The notes under the pieces: generated by a model
What the model saw: the letters and a program-made list of their open reading frames with translations, nothing else
Told to the model about the DNA's origin: nothing
Databases searched by the model: none
Assembly (NCBI RefSeq): GCF_016428905.1
Contig: NZ_JAELTQ010000020.1
Location: 1-50,562 of the forward strand
Direction of reading: 5' to 3'
Length of the DNA: 50,562 nucleotides
From: Dyella sp. ASV24
Lineage (GTDB): Bacteria; Pseudomonadota; Gammaproteobacteria; Xanthomonadales; Rhodanobacteraceae
In this document: positions 19,538 to 28,549 of the stretch, in pieces
How the letters are laid out: each line of letters starts with the position of its first letter
How positions within the stretch are numbered: the first letter of the stretch is position 1
Program-made: the position numbers and the translations under genes

Positions 19538-20008
19538 TTAGATCTCGGCCACGAGCTGGTCGAGCATCGCCTTGTGGGCGTTGGCGTCGACTTCACGCTG
19601 CACGATCTTCTCCGCACCCTGGATGGCCAGTCGGCCAACCCAGCCACGCAACTCTTCACGCGCACGCTGCTGCATGCTCACGATTTCCTCGGCAGCGTTG
19701 GCCTTCACGCGGTTGGCTTCGCCGATTGCTTCGGCGCGAGCCTTGTCCACGATCTGGTTGGCCTGCTGCTGGGCGCGCTCGATGATCTCGTTGGCCTGCT
19801 GACGGGCCTGCTTGATCTCGTTGGCAACCTTGGCGTCGGCGTCCTTCAGTTCGGCGCGCGCCTTTTCGGCGGCAGCCAGACCATCGGCAACCTTCTTCTG
19901 GCGCTCTTCAATCGCGTGATTGAGCTGCGGCCAGATGAACTTGGTGGTGAACCAGACCAGGATGGCGAAAGAGACCATCTGGCCCAGGAAAGTCAGATTG
20001 ATATCCAT
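19538..20008 (-). CDS. atpF: ATP synthase F0 subunit b
   Basis: Peripheral-stalk subunit of 156 residues. One N-terminal membrane helix (about residues 5-25, [20 protein letters not shown]) is followed by a long charged coiled coil rich in Ala, Glu, Lys and Gln. The length equals the E. coli protein. It is separated from atpE by 83 bp that contain a strong hairpin. Confidence 0.96.
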   Translation of the reverse strand: MDINLTFLGQMVSFAILVWFTTKFIWPQLNHAIEERQKKVADGLAAAEKARAELKDADAKVANEIKQARQQANEIIERAQQQANQIVDKARAEAIGEANRVKANAAEEIVSMQQRAREELRGWVGRLAIQGAEKIVQREVDANAHKAMLDQLVAEI

Positions 20009-20048
20009 GAGCTTTCCAATTAACTCCGGTAACGCGTTAAACCGCCCA

Positions 20049-20076
20049 TCGTCGCAGCGGACATCCGCTGCGACGA
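20049..20076. other. perfect 12-bp hairpin in the atpE-atpF gap
   Basis: TCGTCGCAGCGG, loop ACAT, then the exact reverse complement. It starts 16 nt after the atpE stop in the transcript. No U-tract follows, so it is not a canonical terminator. It could protect the upstream atpE message from 3' decay or limit read-through, both fitting the high copy number of subunit c. Confidence 0.8.
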
Positions 20077-20091
20077 CTCAATTCGCGCCGA

Positions 20092-20388
<297 letters not shown>

Positions 20389-20455
20389 CTATGGATCTTT
20401 CTAAAGAGTGATAAAGGCAAAGCGGTTTAAAGCGGAACCGGATGAAACAAAAACC

Positions 20456-21292
<837 letters not shown>

Positions 21293-21658
21293 TTAGCCCT
21301 TGAATCTGAACGCCAGCAGATTTATTGCGTAAGCAGCCACCAGCCCCGTGATGGCAGCTAGTGGCGGTAATTTCCATTGACCGAAGATCGCGACGAGCCC
21401 TCCGCCGATCACGACCCACTTCAGGACCATGCCTGACATCACGCGCCACATCGTCATGCCGCCACCACCCAGGCCCCTGAAGGTACGCCACGCCAGTAGC
21501 GCGGTACCCAGCGCCACGAGTGTGGCGCCTGCAGCGGCCGCCAAAGCTTGGCGCGGCCCCTGCAAAAGGAAGGTGAGTGCCAGGATCCCCGCCACGGCAA
21601 GCTGCAGCAAGAAAATGCGCAGCGCCAGACGACGACCTGAAGCAAGACTGTTGATCAC
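21293..21658 (-). CDS. atpI: AtpI-like small membrane protein of the ATP synthase operon
   Basis: A 121-residue protein with four predicted membrane segments (about residues 12-33, 36-56, 70-92 and 97-115). Family role by knowledge: helps c-ring assembly and is dispensable in several bacteria. It is the first gene of the operon. The start is GTG at 21656-21658; no ATG gives a better N-terminus. The candidate promoter is about 70 bp upstream. Confidence 0.88.
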   Translation of the reverse strand: MINSLASGRRLALRIFLLQLAVAGILALTFLLQGPRQALAAAAGATLVALGTALLAWRTFRGLGGGGMTMWRVMSGMVLKWVVIGGGLVAIFGQWKLPPLAAITGLVAAYAINLLAFRFKG

Positions 21659-21727
21659 GTGACGTTCCCGTGCGGCTTCGCTCTAGGCGGCACCGAACCA
21701 GCTACGGGCCACGGTCCAATCCCAAAA

Positions 21728-21757
21728 AGTATATCAGCGAGGCATTTACAGCGACAA
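21728..21757 (-). promoter_or_regulatory. candidate sigma-70 promoter of the atp operon
   Basis: On the minus strand TTGTCG (21752-21757) and TATACT (21728-21733) are separated by 18 bp. The expected start point leaves a leader of about 60 nt before atpI. Called by pattern only. Confidence 0.55.
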
Positions 21758-21831
21758 GCCACGCTTGCCGCGGCATCCTGTCAAAGGGCAATTTCGTTCA
21801 CAAAACGATTGGATCGTGAGAAATCGCGGAT

Positions 21832-21863
21832 AGAAAAAGGGCCGGACAATAGTCCGGCCCTTT
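21832..21863 (-). terminator. rho-independent terminator of the phasin gene
   Basis: Perfect 12-bp stem (AAAGGGCCGGAC / GTCCGGCCCTTT) with loop AATA. On the minus strand it is followed by two more T residues then C, so it ends transcription from the phasin gene before the atp promoter. Confidence 0.85.
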
Positions 21864-21904
21864 GACGCAACTGGGGGGAAGAGGCGCTGCGTCGGCAAAC
21901 GGCC

Positions 21905-22300
21905 TTACTTGGCGGCTGCAGCAGCCTTCTTGACGGCGGCGACCGGCGCGGTCACGGCGTCGTTGGCAGCCTGCTGCTGTTCCTGCACCAGCGCGCTCAG
22001 CGACTCAGCGGTCTTCTGCGTCACGGCGATGATTTCCTGGGTCACGGCCACGGCGCGCTCGGCGTTCTCGCGACCGGCGGTGGCAGCCTTTTCCCACAGC
22101 ACGCGCAGGCCATCGGCATCGCGGGTTTCGAAGGCACCGCTGATGAACTCAGCAGCGGCTTCGGACTGCTTCTCGAGCGCGCGGATCTGCAGTTCGGCGA
22201 CCTGCTCCAGACCCTTGAGGGCGACAGACTGGGCCTTGAAGGCGCTGTCAGCGAGCTGCTTGGCGTAGGCGAAAACCTGGGCGTTCAGTTGCTGCGTCAT
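21905..22300 (-). CDS. phasin family protein
   Basis: A 131-residue, almost entirely helical protein with the phasin_2-type pattern FAYAKQLADSAFKAQSVALKG...EKQSEAAAEFI and a low-complexity Ala/Lys tail (VAAVKKAAAAAK). Phasins coat polyhydroxyalkanoate granules; some act as general stress or carrier proteins in species without PHA. Start at 22300 follows a GAGGGA site; an upstream in-frame start would add a non-homologous segment. An AT-rich 150-bp region lies upstream and probably contains the promoter. It is a single-gene unit, bounded by its own terminator. No PHA synthase is seen nearby. Confidence 0.8.
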   Translation of the reverse strand: MTQQLNAQVFAYAKQLADSAFKAQSVALKGLEQVAELQIRALEKQSEAAAEFISGAFETRDADGLRVLWEKAATAGRENAERAVAVTQEIIAVTQKTAESLSALVQEQQQAANDAVTAPVAAVKKAAAAAK

Positions 22301-22453
22301 GACTTGGTCCCTCGACGGGAATAGGGGTAGTGGCACGCACCCTACCAAGTCATTTTGTGCATTGCAATATATTTTTTCTGAACGGGGCGGCGTGTCACAA
22401 AAAATTCAATATTACCAGCACATTACATTAAAACGATCTAATTTTGCGCTGCG

Positions 22454-22816
22454 TCAAAAACTGTCACGACTACAACTGGCTCCCGAGGTGCAGGTCTCGT
22501 GCACGACCACCCTGTCCAGGCCCGGCAGGGAGGGCTGAAGGTGCTTGAAGATCCAGCGGCAGAGCATCTCGCTGGTTGGGTTCTCCAGACCTTCGATGTC
22601 GTTGAGGTAATGGTGGTCGAGTTGGTCGTACAGCGGGGCGAACGCCGCCTTGACGTCGGCGAAGTCCATTACCCAGCCGAGTGTGGGATCGGGCTCGCCT
22701 TCGACGTGGATCTCGACACGGAAGGAATGGCCATGCAGCCGCGCACACTTGTGGCCCGGCGGCACGTTCGGCAGACGATGGGCTGCCTCGATATGGAATT
22801 CTTTGAAGATATGCAT
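22454..22816 (-). CDS. queD: 6-carboxy-5,6,7,8-tetrahydropterin synthase
   Basis: A 120-residue QueD of the PTPS fold. Zinc ligands are His13, His28 and His30 (EAAHRLP and LHGHSF) and the catalytic cysteine is Cys24 (HKCARLHGH). GVMDFAD-type and DHHYLND elements follow. It converts dihydroneopterin triphosphate to carboxytetrahydropterin, the first committed step toward queuosine in tRNA. The C-terminus ([11 protein letters not shown]) is polar and differs from the short tails I recall for the family. A TAGAAT hexamer ends only 6 nt before the ATG, so the message could be leaderless. No queC or queE is in the window. Confidence 0.92.
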   Translation of the reverse strand: MHIFKEFHIEAAHRLPNVPPGHKCARLHGHSFRVEIHVEGEPDPTLGWVMDFADVKAAFAPLYDQLDHHYLNDIEGLENPTSEMLCRWIFKHLQPSLPGLDRVVVHETCTSGASCSRDSF

Positions 22817-23168
22817 GCGAGCATTCTAACGCCTCGCCCGCATGCCGCCGGGATATCGCCGCTCCAGCCGGAACCACGTGGAAATTGACTCTCCCTGTGG
22901 GAGGCAATGCGATCAAGCCCGCAGGGCTGTTCGTTCTGCGGTTCTACACAGGCGGCGTGTGGCCTTATCGCGTGGACACGCGCCAACGTGCGCCAGGCGT
23001 GCGCCGTCACCTTGATTGGCACGATCCGTGTGAGCGCCCGCGTCAGAAGAACGGTTAACGCTAACCCGTGTGAAATTGAATCTGTATACAGGCCAGAATC
23101 ACGATCGAGGCTATTTCTGCGGCAACCATGCCGCGGGCTCTGCGGCATGACCGCGAGGGGGAAGGGCA
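22817..23168. other. 352-bp divergent intergenic region, queD / LacI-type regulator
   Basis: No open frame with coding character is seen. The region must contain promoters for queD (minus) and the regulator (plus). It holds two symmetric motifs near the regulator gene: an imperfect LacI-type palindrome at 23053-23066 and a perfect decamer palindrome CTGTATACAG at 23082-23091. Confidence 0.6.
23053..23066. promoter_or_regulatory. candidate LacI-family operator
   Basis: GGTTAACGCTAACC is a 14-bp imperfect palindrome with a central CG, the usual symmetry centre of LacI/GalR-family operators. It lies about 103 bp before the start of the LacI-type gene, which suggests autoregulation. Confidence 0.5.
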
Positions 23169-24245
23169 ATGAGGGAAGCAGGAAAGAGATCGGTTCGCCG
23201 CAAGGGTGGCTCCGTCACCATCGACGACGTGGCCGCGCTGGCCAAGGTATCCCCCATGACGGTGTCGCGCGTGGTCAACGGTCACACCAAAGTGCGTGAT
23301 GCCACCCGCGAACGCGTGATGGAGGCCGTCCGTGAACTAGGCTACATCCCCAACCTCGCGGCGAGCTCGCTGGCCGCCGCGCAGGATGCGCGCATCGCAC
23401 TGATCTACACCAACCCTTCCGCCGCTTATCTGCGCGAGCTGTTGCTCGGCGCGTTACGGGGCGCGGCGCGCACAGCGGCACAGCTAGTCATCGAGAACTG
23501 GGGCGACCTGGATGCCGGCGGCGACCGCAAAGCAGCGCGCGCGTTGGCCAGAAGCGTGACCGGTGTCATTCTGCCGCCGCCGCTGTGTGAATCGAAGGTG
23601 GTGATCGAGGAATTGGTCGAAGCGGGCGTGCCGGTAGTCGCCATTGCCGCAGGCAGCTTCAACCACGAGATATCCAGCGTTCGCATCGACGACTTTCTCG
23701 CTTCAAAGGAAGCGACCGAGCACCTCATCCGCCTGGGCCACACGCGCATCGCCTTCGTGAAGGGCCACCCCAACCAGACGGCCAGCGCACGTCGCCTCGA
23801 CGGTTACCAGGCCGCGCTCAATGAGGCTGGTATCGCGGTCGATCACACGATGGTGCAGCAGGGCTTCTTCACTTATCGCTCGGGACTCGACGCAGTGGAA
23901 AAACTGTTGTCGCTCAAGCACCCGCCCACGGCCATCTTTGCCAGTAACGACGACATGGCCTCCGCCGCTATTTCCGTCGCGCACCGCCACGGGCTCGGCG
24001 TGCCACGCGATATTTCCATCATTGGCTTCGACGATACGTCGGCGGCGACGACGGTGTGGCCGGAAATCAGTACCGTGCGGCAGCCCATCGCCAGCATGGC
24101 CGATACGGCCATCGACATCCTGCTGCGCACGATCCGCCGTAAGGACACGGAGACCAAAGTGGTGGTCGATCACGTGGTTGCCCACCAGCTGGTGCAGCGT
24201 GACTCCGTTGCGCCGCCGGTGGCCACGCGCAAAGCGCGCCACTGA
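23169..24245 (+). CDS. LacI/GalR-family transcriptional regulator
   Basis: A 358-residue regulator. The DNA-binding helix-turn-helix and hinge are at residues about 15-65 (VTIDDVAALAKVSPMTVSRVVNG...YIPNLAASSLA), preceded by a basic extension. The periplasmic-binding-protein-like effector domain follows, with typical ASNDDMASAAI and ISIIGFDDT. A sugar or related metabolite is the expected effector. It converges with the amidohydrolase gene and has no sugar genes beside it, so its target beyond itself is not evident. A candidate operator is at 23053-23066. Confidence 0.9.
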   Translation: MREAGKRSVRRKGGSVTIDDVAALAKVSPMTVSRVVNGHTKVRDATRERVMEAVRELGYIPNLAASSLAAAQDARIALIYTNPSAAYLRELLLGALRGAARTAAQLVIENWGDLDAGGDRKAARALARSVTGVILPPPLCESKVVIEELVEAGVPVVAIAAGSFNHEISSVRIDDFLASKEATEHLIRLGHTRIAFVKGHPNQTASARRLDGYQAALNEAGIAVDHTMVQQGFFTYRSGLDAVEKLLSLKHPPTAIFASNDDMASAAISVAHRHGLGVPRDISIIGFDDTSAATTVWPEISTVRQPIASMADTAIDILLRTIRRKDTETKVVVDHVVAHQLVQRDSVAPPVATRKARH

Positions 24246-24283
24246 AGCGACGCGACGCGACGGCGGAATAGGTTGACGCGTTC

Positions 24284-26092
24284 TTATTCGGCGTGATCGA
24301 ACTCCGGCATCGCGTCGGATAGCTGCCCCTTGCGCCAGCCATCCGCGCCGGGGCGTTGGTACACGATCTTGCCGCCGACGATGGTGTAGAGCACCCGCGT
24401 ACGCAGGATGTCTTCGGCGGGCAAGGTCAGCAGGTCGCCGGAGAACACGTCGATATCCGCCAGCTTGCCCGGCGAAAGGGAGCCAAGTTCATGCTCCTGG
24501 AGTACGGCGTAGGCGTTGTTCCAGGTGTAGGACTGCAGTTCCTGCAAACGGGTCTTGGCTTGGGCAGGGTAGAACGTCTTGGTGCCGTGGCCATAGGCAC
24601 GGGTCACGCCGCAGTAGAAGTTGGGAATGGGGTTGGTGTCTTCGACCGGCGTGTCGGTACCGTCCAGCACGATAGTGCCGCTATCGATGAGCGTCTTCCA
24701 GACGTAAGCGCCTTCCTGCGCGCGCTTCTCGCCCAGGTGGGGCACGACCATCGGCGCATCCGAACAGGTGTGGATGGATTGCATCGAAGCGATGACGCCC
24801 AACTCCGCAAAGCGCGGAATGTCGGCGGGATCCAGATGCTGCGCGTGCTCGATACGCCAACGCAGCGCCGTCGCCGCCGGGTACTGCGTGAAGACGTTCT
24901 GGTAGAGATCCAGAAGTTCACGGTTGGCGCGATCACCAATGGCATGGATGGCCATCTGGAATCCGTCGCGCGCGGCGATCCGAGCCATCTTTGCAAGGTC
25001 GCTCATCGCCGTGACGTTTTTGCCCGTGATGCCGGGGGCGTCGTTGTACGGCGCCAGGAACCAGGCGCTGTGCGTACCCAACGCACCATCGGAAACGTCC
25101 TCACCCAGACCGAGTACGCTGAAATGGTGATCGGCATAGCCGGCAATGCGATAGTCGACGAGATGCTTATCGAGCTTGTCGACTGACTTCTCGTCGATGT
25201 ACACGAACAATCGCAACGGTTGGACCTTGGCGAACTGCTGCTTCATCCAGTCAACGGTCTCGAAATTTTCGCCCTGATCGACGAAGCTCGTAATGCCCTT
25301 GCTGATCTCGTTCTGCACGGCCAGTTGCAACACGTGTTCGCGGCGTGTGGCCCGTTCGGCGGCCGGTAACGCGGTCACGTAGCGGTCGTATGCGGCAAAC
25401 ACAGGATCGGCCGCGCTATCACGCAGCATGCCCATGGCATGGCCTTGCGCATCGCGCACGATGGTGCCGCCGGCAGGATCAGCGGTGGTGTCGGTGATGC
25501 CGGCGAGCTTGAGTGCCTGCGCATTAGCGTAGATACCGTGTCCGCTGGCGTGATTGAGCAGCACAGGGTTGTTGGGCGATATCGCGTCCAAGCTCGTGGG
25601 CAGCGGCAGGCCGTCCACGTTGGGTTGCGGCACCTTGTTCCACTTTGCCTGCTGCCAACCCTGGCCGACGATCCATTCGCCCGGTTTGGCCTTGGCCACG
25701 GCCGCCTTCACGATCGCAACGATCTCGTCCCAGTTGGCGGCCTTGCCCACATCTACTTGCATCAGCGCTTCGCCGGTATCCATCAGATGGCCGTGGCCTT
25801 CGATGAAGCCCGGCGTGACGAATGCACCATGCAGGTCGAGCACCTTGGTTTTTGCGCCCACGTAGTGCCGAATGGCGTCATCACTGCCAAGCGCGGCGAT
25901 GCGTCCATCGCGAACGGCCAGCGCCTGCGCATGCGGTTGCAGTGGATCGAGCGTGGCGATGGTCGCGTCAAGCAGCACCAGATCCGCCGGTTGGAGCGCT
26001 GGCGGAAAGCCGTGGATCGGGGCGTTGTCCGCCACACAGGTAGCAGAGAAAGCGAGTGCCATGCCGGGAATCAATAGTCGGAACGACTTCAT
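24284..26092 (-). CDS. secreted YtcJ-like amidohydrolase
   Basis: A 602-residue metal-dependent hydrolase of the amidohydrolase superfamily. The GGAGG site 7 nt before 26092 decides the start, and a signal peptide follows (SFRLLIPGMALAFSATCVA). The metal-binding pattern is FIEGHGH on the first strand, then MAIHAIGDRANRELLD, RIEHAQHLDP and a late LDGTDTPVED. Members act on amides, hydantoins or N-acyl amino acids, or are uncharacterised; the substrate cannot be read. Periplasmic location and closeness to the LysR/DgcN/beta-lactamase-like genes make a role in peptide or N-acyl amino acid breakdown plausible. Confidence 0.82.
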   Translation of the reverse strand: MKSFRLLIPGMALAFSATCVADNAPIHGFPPALQPADLVLLDATIATLDPLQPHAQALAVRDGRIAALGSDDAIRHYVGAKTKVLDLHGAFVTPGFIEGHGHLMDTGEALMQVDVGKAANWDEIVAIVKAAVAKAKPGEWIVGQGWQQAKWNKVPQPNVDGLPLPTSLDAISPNNPVLLNHASGHGIYANAQALKLAGITDTTADPAGGTIVRDAQGHAMGMLRDSAADPVFAAYDRYVTALPAAERATRREHVLQLAVQNEISKGITSFVDQGENFETVDWMKQQFAKVQPLRLFVYIDEKSVDKLDKHLVDYRIAGYADHHFSVLGLGEDVSDGALGTHSAWFLAPYNDAPGITGKNVTAMSDLAKMARIAARDGFQMAIHAIGDRANRELLDLYQNVFTQYPAATALRWRIEHAQHLDPADIPRFAELGVIASMQSIHTCSDAPMVVPHLGEKRAQEGAYVWKTLIDSGTIVLDGTDTPVEDTNPIPNFYCGVTRAYGHGTKTFYPAQAKTRLQELQSYTWNNAYAVLQEHELGSLSPGKLADIDVFSGDLLTLPAEDILRTRVLYTIVGGKIVYQRPGADGWRKGQLSDAMPEFDHAE

Positions 26093-26183
26093 CCAATCCT
26101 CCATTCGCCGTGCGAACGTTATTTGGTGAGATTACCGGTTACTGCACGCTATGAACGCCGTATCTACGACATTCGTGCCTTCT

Positions 26184-27086
26184 TCAAGGTTGCGCGAGCA
26201 TGAGCTGGGCGAGTTGCCGCACGATATCAAGGAATCGCTTCTGCACCTGGTTCAAGGGACTATCGGGCCGGTGCATGGCGTACAGCACGACTTCCAGATG
26301 CGGTTTCAGCGGTCGCATCTGCACGCTCTTAGGGCCGCCACAGCGCGCGGTGAAGGGATCGACCAGCGCCAGGCCTTCACCCTTGGCAACGAGGGAATGC
26401 GCCAATTGGTAGGTCTGCACCGCAACGTTGATCTTCGGCTCCGGCTCGATTTTGGAGAGGTGGCTTTGCAACATGCCGCCCAAGGCATCGCGCACGTTGA
26501 TGCCGATCATTGGTTGGTTGGCCAGCGCTCCAATCGGCAACGGTTGCCCTAGTTCCTCTTCGGGCCACCAGCCCGGCGGGGCGATCACCATGACCTGACC
26601 ACGGCACAGCACCCGTTGGCGCAGATTGTGGTGACCAGTGTCCTGCAGTGTGAGGCCAATATCGGTTTCAAGCAGCGTCAGCGACTCGCACATCGCCGCC
26701 GAATGCTGCGTGGACAATTCCGCCACCACGTCAGGAAAGTTCTCCCGCAGCAGCATCACCGCCGAAGCCAGCAGGGTCAGCGCCAGCGTCGGCGTGCAGG
26801 TGACCCGCAGCGGGCAATTGCCCGGCTGGCTCATGTTCTTGGTGAGGTGTTCCAGATCGTGCACGTCCTGCACGATCTTCTCGATGCGGTCACGCAGCAG
26901 CAGTGCCTGCTGCGTCGGCAACAGACGTCCCCGCACGCGACTGAACAAGGCGAAGCCAAGCCGGTCTTCGGCGTTCTGCAGCGCCTTGCTGGCCGCGGGC
27001 TGCGAGATGTCCAACAGCTTGGCCGCACCAGTGATGCTGCCCGTGGTCAACACGGCATGAAAGAGCTCGATATAGCGCAAACGCAT
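26184..27086 (-). CDS. LysR-type transcriptional regulator (DgcR-like by context)
   Basis: A 300-residue LysR regulator. The winged helix is at residues about 1-60 (MRLRYIELFHAVLTTGSITGAAKLLDISQPAASKAL), followed by a two-lobed effector domain. It is divergent from the DgcN-type gene across 350 bp, the standard position for a LysR regulator controlling its neighbour. Characterised D-glutamate loci (dgcN-dgcA) carry a LysR activator, DgcR; the same role is inferred here. Start at 27086 places the helix-turn-helix at the N-terminus; longer readings use a TTG start. Confidence 0.88.
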   Translation of the reverse strand: MRLRYIELFHAVLTTGSITGAAKLLDISQPAASKALQNAEDRLGFALFSRVRGRLLPTQQALLLRDRIEKIVQDVHDLEHLTKNMSQPGNCPLRVTCTPTLALTLLASAVMLLRENFPDVVAELSTQHSAAMCESLTLLETDIGLTLQDTGHHNLRQRVLCRGQVMVIAPPGWWPEEELGQPLPIGALANQPMIGINVRDALGGMLQSHLSKIEPEPKINVAVQTYQLAHSLVAKGEGLALVDPFTARCGGPKSVQMRPLKPHLEVVLYAMHRPDSPLNQVQKRFLDIVRQLAQLMLAQP

Positions 27087-27319
27087 GTAGCTTCCGCACC
27101 CCTCTCTGTGTCCCGCAATGTCGTCGATTGAACCCGGCGCGCCCTTGGGCGCTGATTGAATGGCCAACAGCGAGATGGCGTTTTCGCATCATCCGCGCTG
27201 TGCGCACGCCTTTCAGGATCTTTCGACACTCCCCTGTCCCCATACTCTCAAGCTTGCGGGTCTTGGCAAAGGTGCCATTTCTCACAGATGTGCAGCGATG
27301 CGTGTGTGGTGTGGCGACG

Positions 27320-27388
27320 ACCACAACCTTGAGTTATGCCACGTGTCTGTTTTTTCATTGGTGACCGACGGGCGCCGATGGTTATGCT
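27320..27388 (+). promoter_or_regulatory. conserved 69-bp upstream module of the DgcN operon
   Basis: This block matches an ungapped 69-bp block upstream of the TonB-dependent receptor (36322-36390, minus strand). Fixed elements are ACCAyAAC, TATGCC, TTTTCATTGGTG, CGATG and TATGCT at identical spacing; by my count 44 of 69 positions agree. TTGGTG and TATGCT, 19 bp apart, could act as -35 and -10, giving a leader of about 40 nt. The upstream part could bind the divergent LysR regulator. Confidence 0.65.
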
Positions 27389-27436
27389 GCCTGAATCGCC
27401 TGGTGCCGATCAGAAACAAGTGGGAGTCCGGAACGC

Positions 27437-28480
27437 ATGTCTGACCGCAATGAAGCGACCGGCATCCTCCGATGGGGGCCGCCTTATCTGCTGTATATGG
27501 GTAGCGAGGCCGATGACCTGGCCATCAAGACAGCCAGAGGGCTGGCTTACTGGCGACCGGAGTGGTGCATCGGACAGTTTCGGCGCAGCAACTGCCCACT
27601 GACACTCGGCCTGCCCGACATGAACCCGGCACAGGCCAAGGCCGCTGGTGCGGACACCATGGTGATTGGTATTGCCAACGTTGGCGGCATGATGGCGCCC
27701 GAAGCGGTCGGCGACATCATCGCTGCGCTGGATGCCGGCCTCAATGTGATCGCCGGCCTCCACCAGAAGCTACGCGACAACAAGGACATTGTCGCGGCAG
27801 CCCGCGCCAACGGCAGGGCCTTGTTCGATGCGCGCGATGCCAACCGCGCCATTCCCATCGGCAACGGTCGGCGACGCGCCGGGCGGCGACTGCTGACGGT
27901 AGGCACCGATTGCTCCATCGGCAAGATGTACACCACGCTGGCGATCGAACGCAGCATGCGTCGACGCGGCCTCACCGCTGACTTTCGTGCCACGGGCCAG
28001 ACCGGAATGTTTGTCGCGGGAGACGGCATCGCCGTCGATGCCGTCATCGCCGATTTCATCTCGGGCGCGGCTGAAATGCTCTCGCCCGCTCGCAACGATG
28101 GTGGATGGGATCTCATTGAGGGTCAGGGCTCGCTGTTCCATCCGTTGTACGCCGGGGTATCGCTAGGCCTGCTGCACGGCTCCCAGCCCGACGCGCTGGT
28201 GCTGTGCCATGAGCCGACGCGCAGCCATATGCGCGGACTCCCGGACTGTCCGCTCCCGGACCTCAAGCATTGCCTGGAGGCCAATCTAACGGCCGCTCGC
28301 CTGACCAACCCCGCGGTCAAGGCGGTGGGTGTCGCGCTCAACACGTCCGGCATTGCCGAACACGAAGCGCTTGCCGCGTGCCGGGAGATTGAGGACCGGC
28401 TGGGGCTGCCGTGCCAGGATCCGGTCACCATGGGCGTCGAGGCCATCGTGGATCATTTGTTGGCGAGTTGCGCGGACTAG
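27437..28480 (+). CDS. DUF1611 / DgcN-family protein (D-amino acid N-acyltransferase-like)
   Basis: A 347-residue protein with the two-part DUF1611 layout. An N-terminal Rossmann-like domain (about residues 1-140) is followed by a P-loop-like domain with GTDCSIGKMYT (156-166) and the family signature EGQGSLFHPLYAGV (228-241). In marine bacteria DgcN N-acetylates D-glutamate and the partner racemase DgcA converts the product; no DgcA (enolase-superfamily) gene is present here. It heads an operon with a secreted serine hydrolase and a D-amino-acid aldolase, which supports a D-amino acid role but leaves the substrate open. GGAG precedes the ATG. Confidence 0.75.
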   Translation: MSDRNEATGILRWGPPYLLYMGSEADDLAIKTARGLAYWRPEWCIGQFRRSNCPLTLGLPDMNPAQAKAAGADTMVIGIANVGGMMAPEAVGDIIAALDAGLNVIAGLHQKLRDNKDIVAAARANGRALFDARDANRAIPIGNGRRRAGRRLLTVGTDCSIGKMYTTLAIERSMRRRGLTADFRATGQTGMFVAGDGIAVDAVIADFISGAAEMLSPARNDGGWDLIEGQGSLFHPLYAGVSLGLLHGSQPDALVLCHEPTRSHMRGLPDCPLPDLKHCLEANLTAARLTNPAVKAVGVALNTSGIAEHEALAACREIEDRLGLPCQDPVTMGVEAIVDHLLASCAD

Positions 28481-28549
28481 GTGCCGCGGGGAAGTTCAGA
28501 CCGGCATCATCCATCCCGCTGGCACGATGGCACTCATAGGGGAGAACGC

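Noticed and set aside
22817-22900. preQ1 riboswitch upstream of queD
   Set aside because: No recognisable aptamer pattern; the likely promoter abuts the start codon, leaving no leader.
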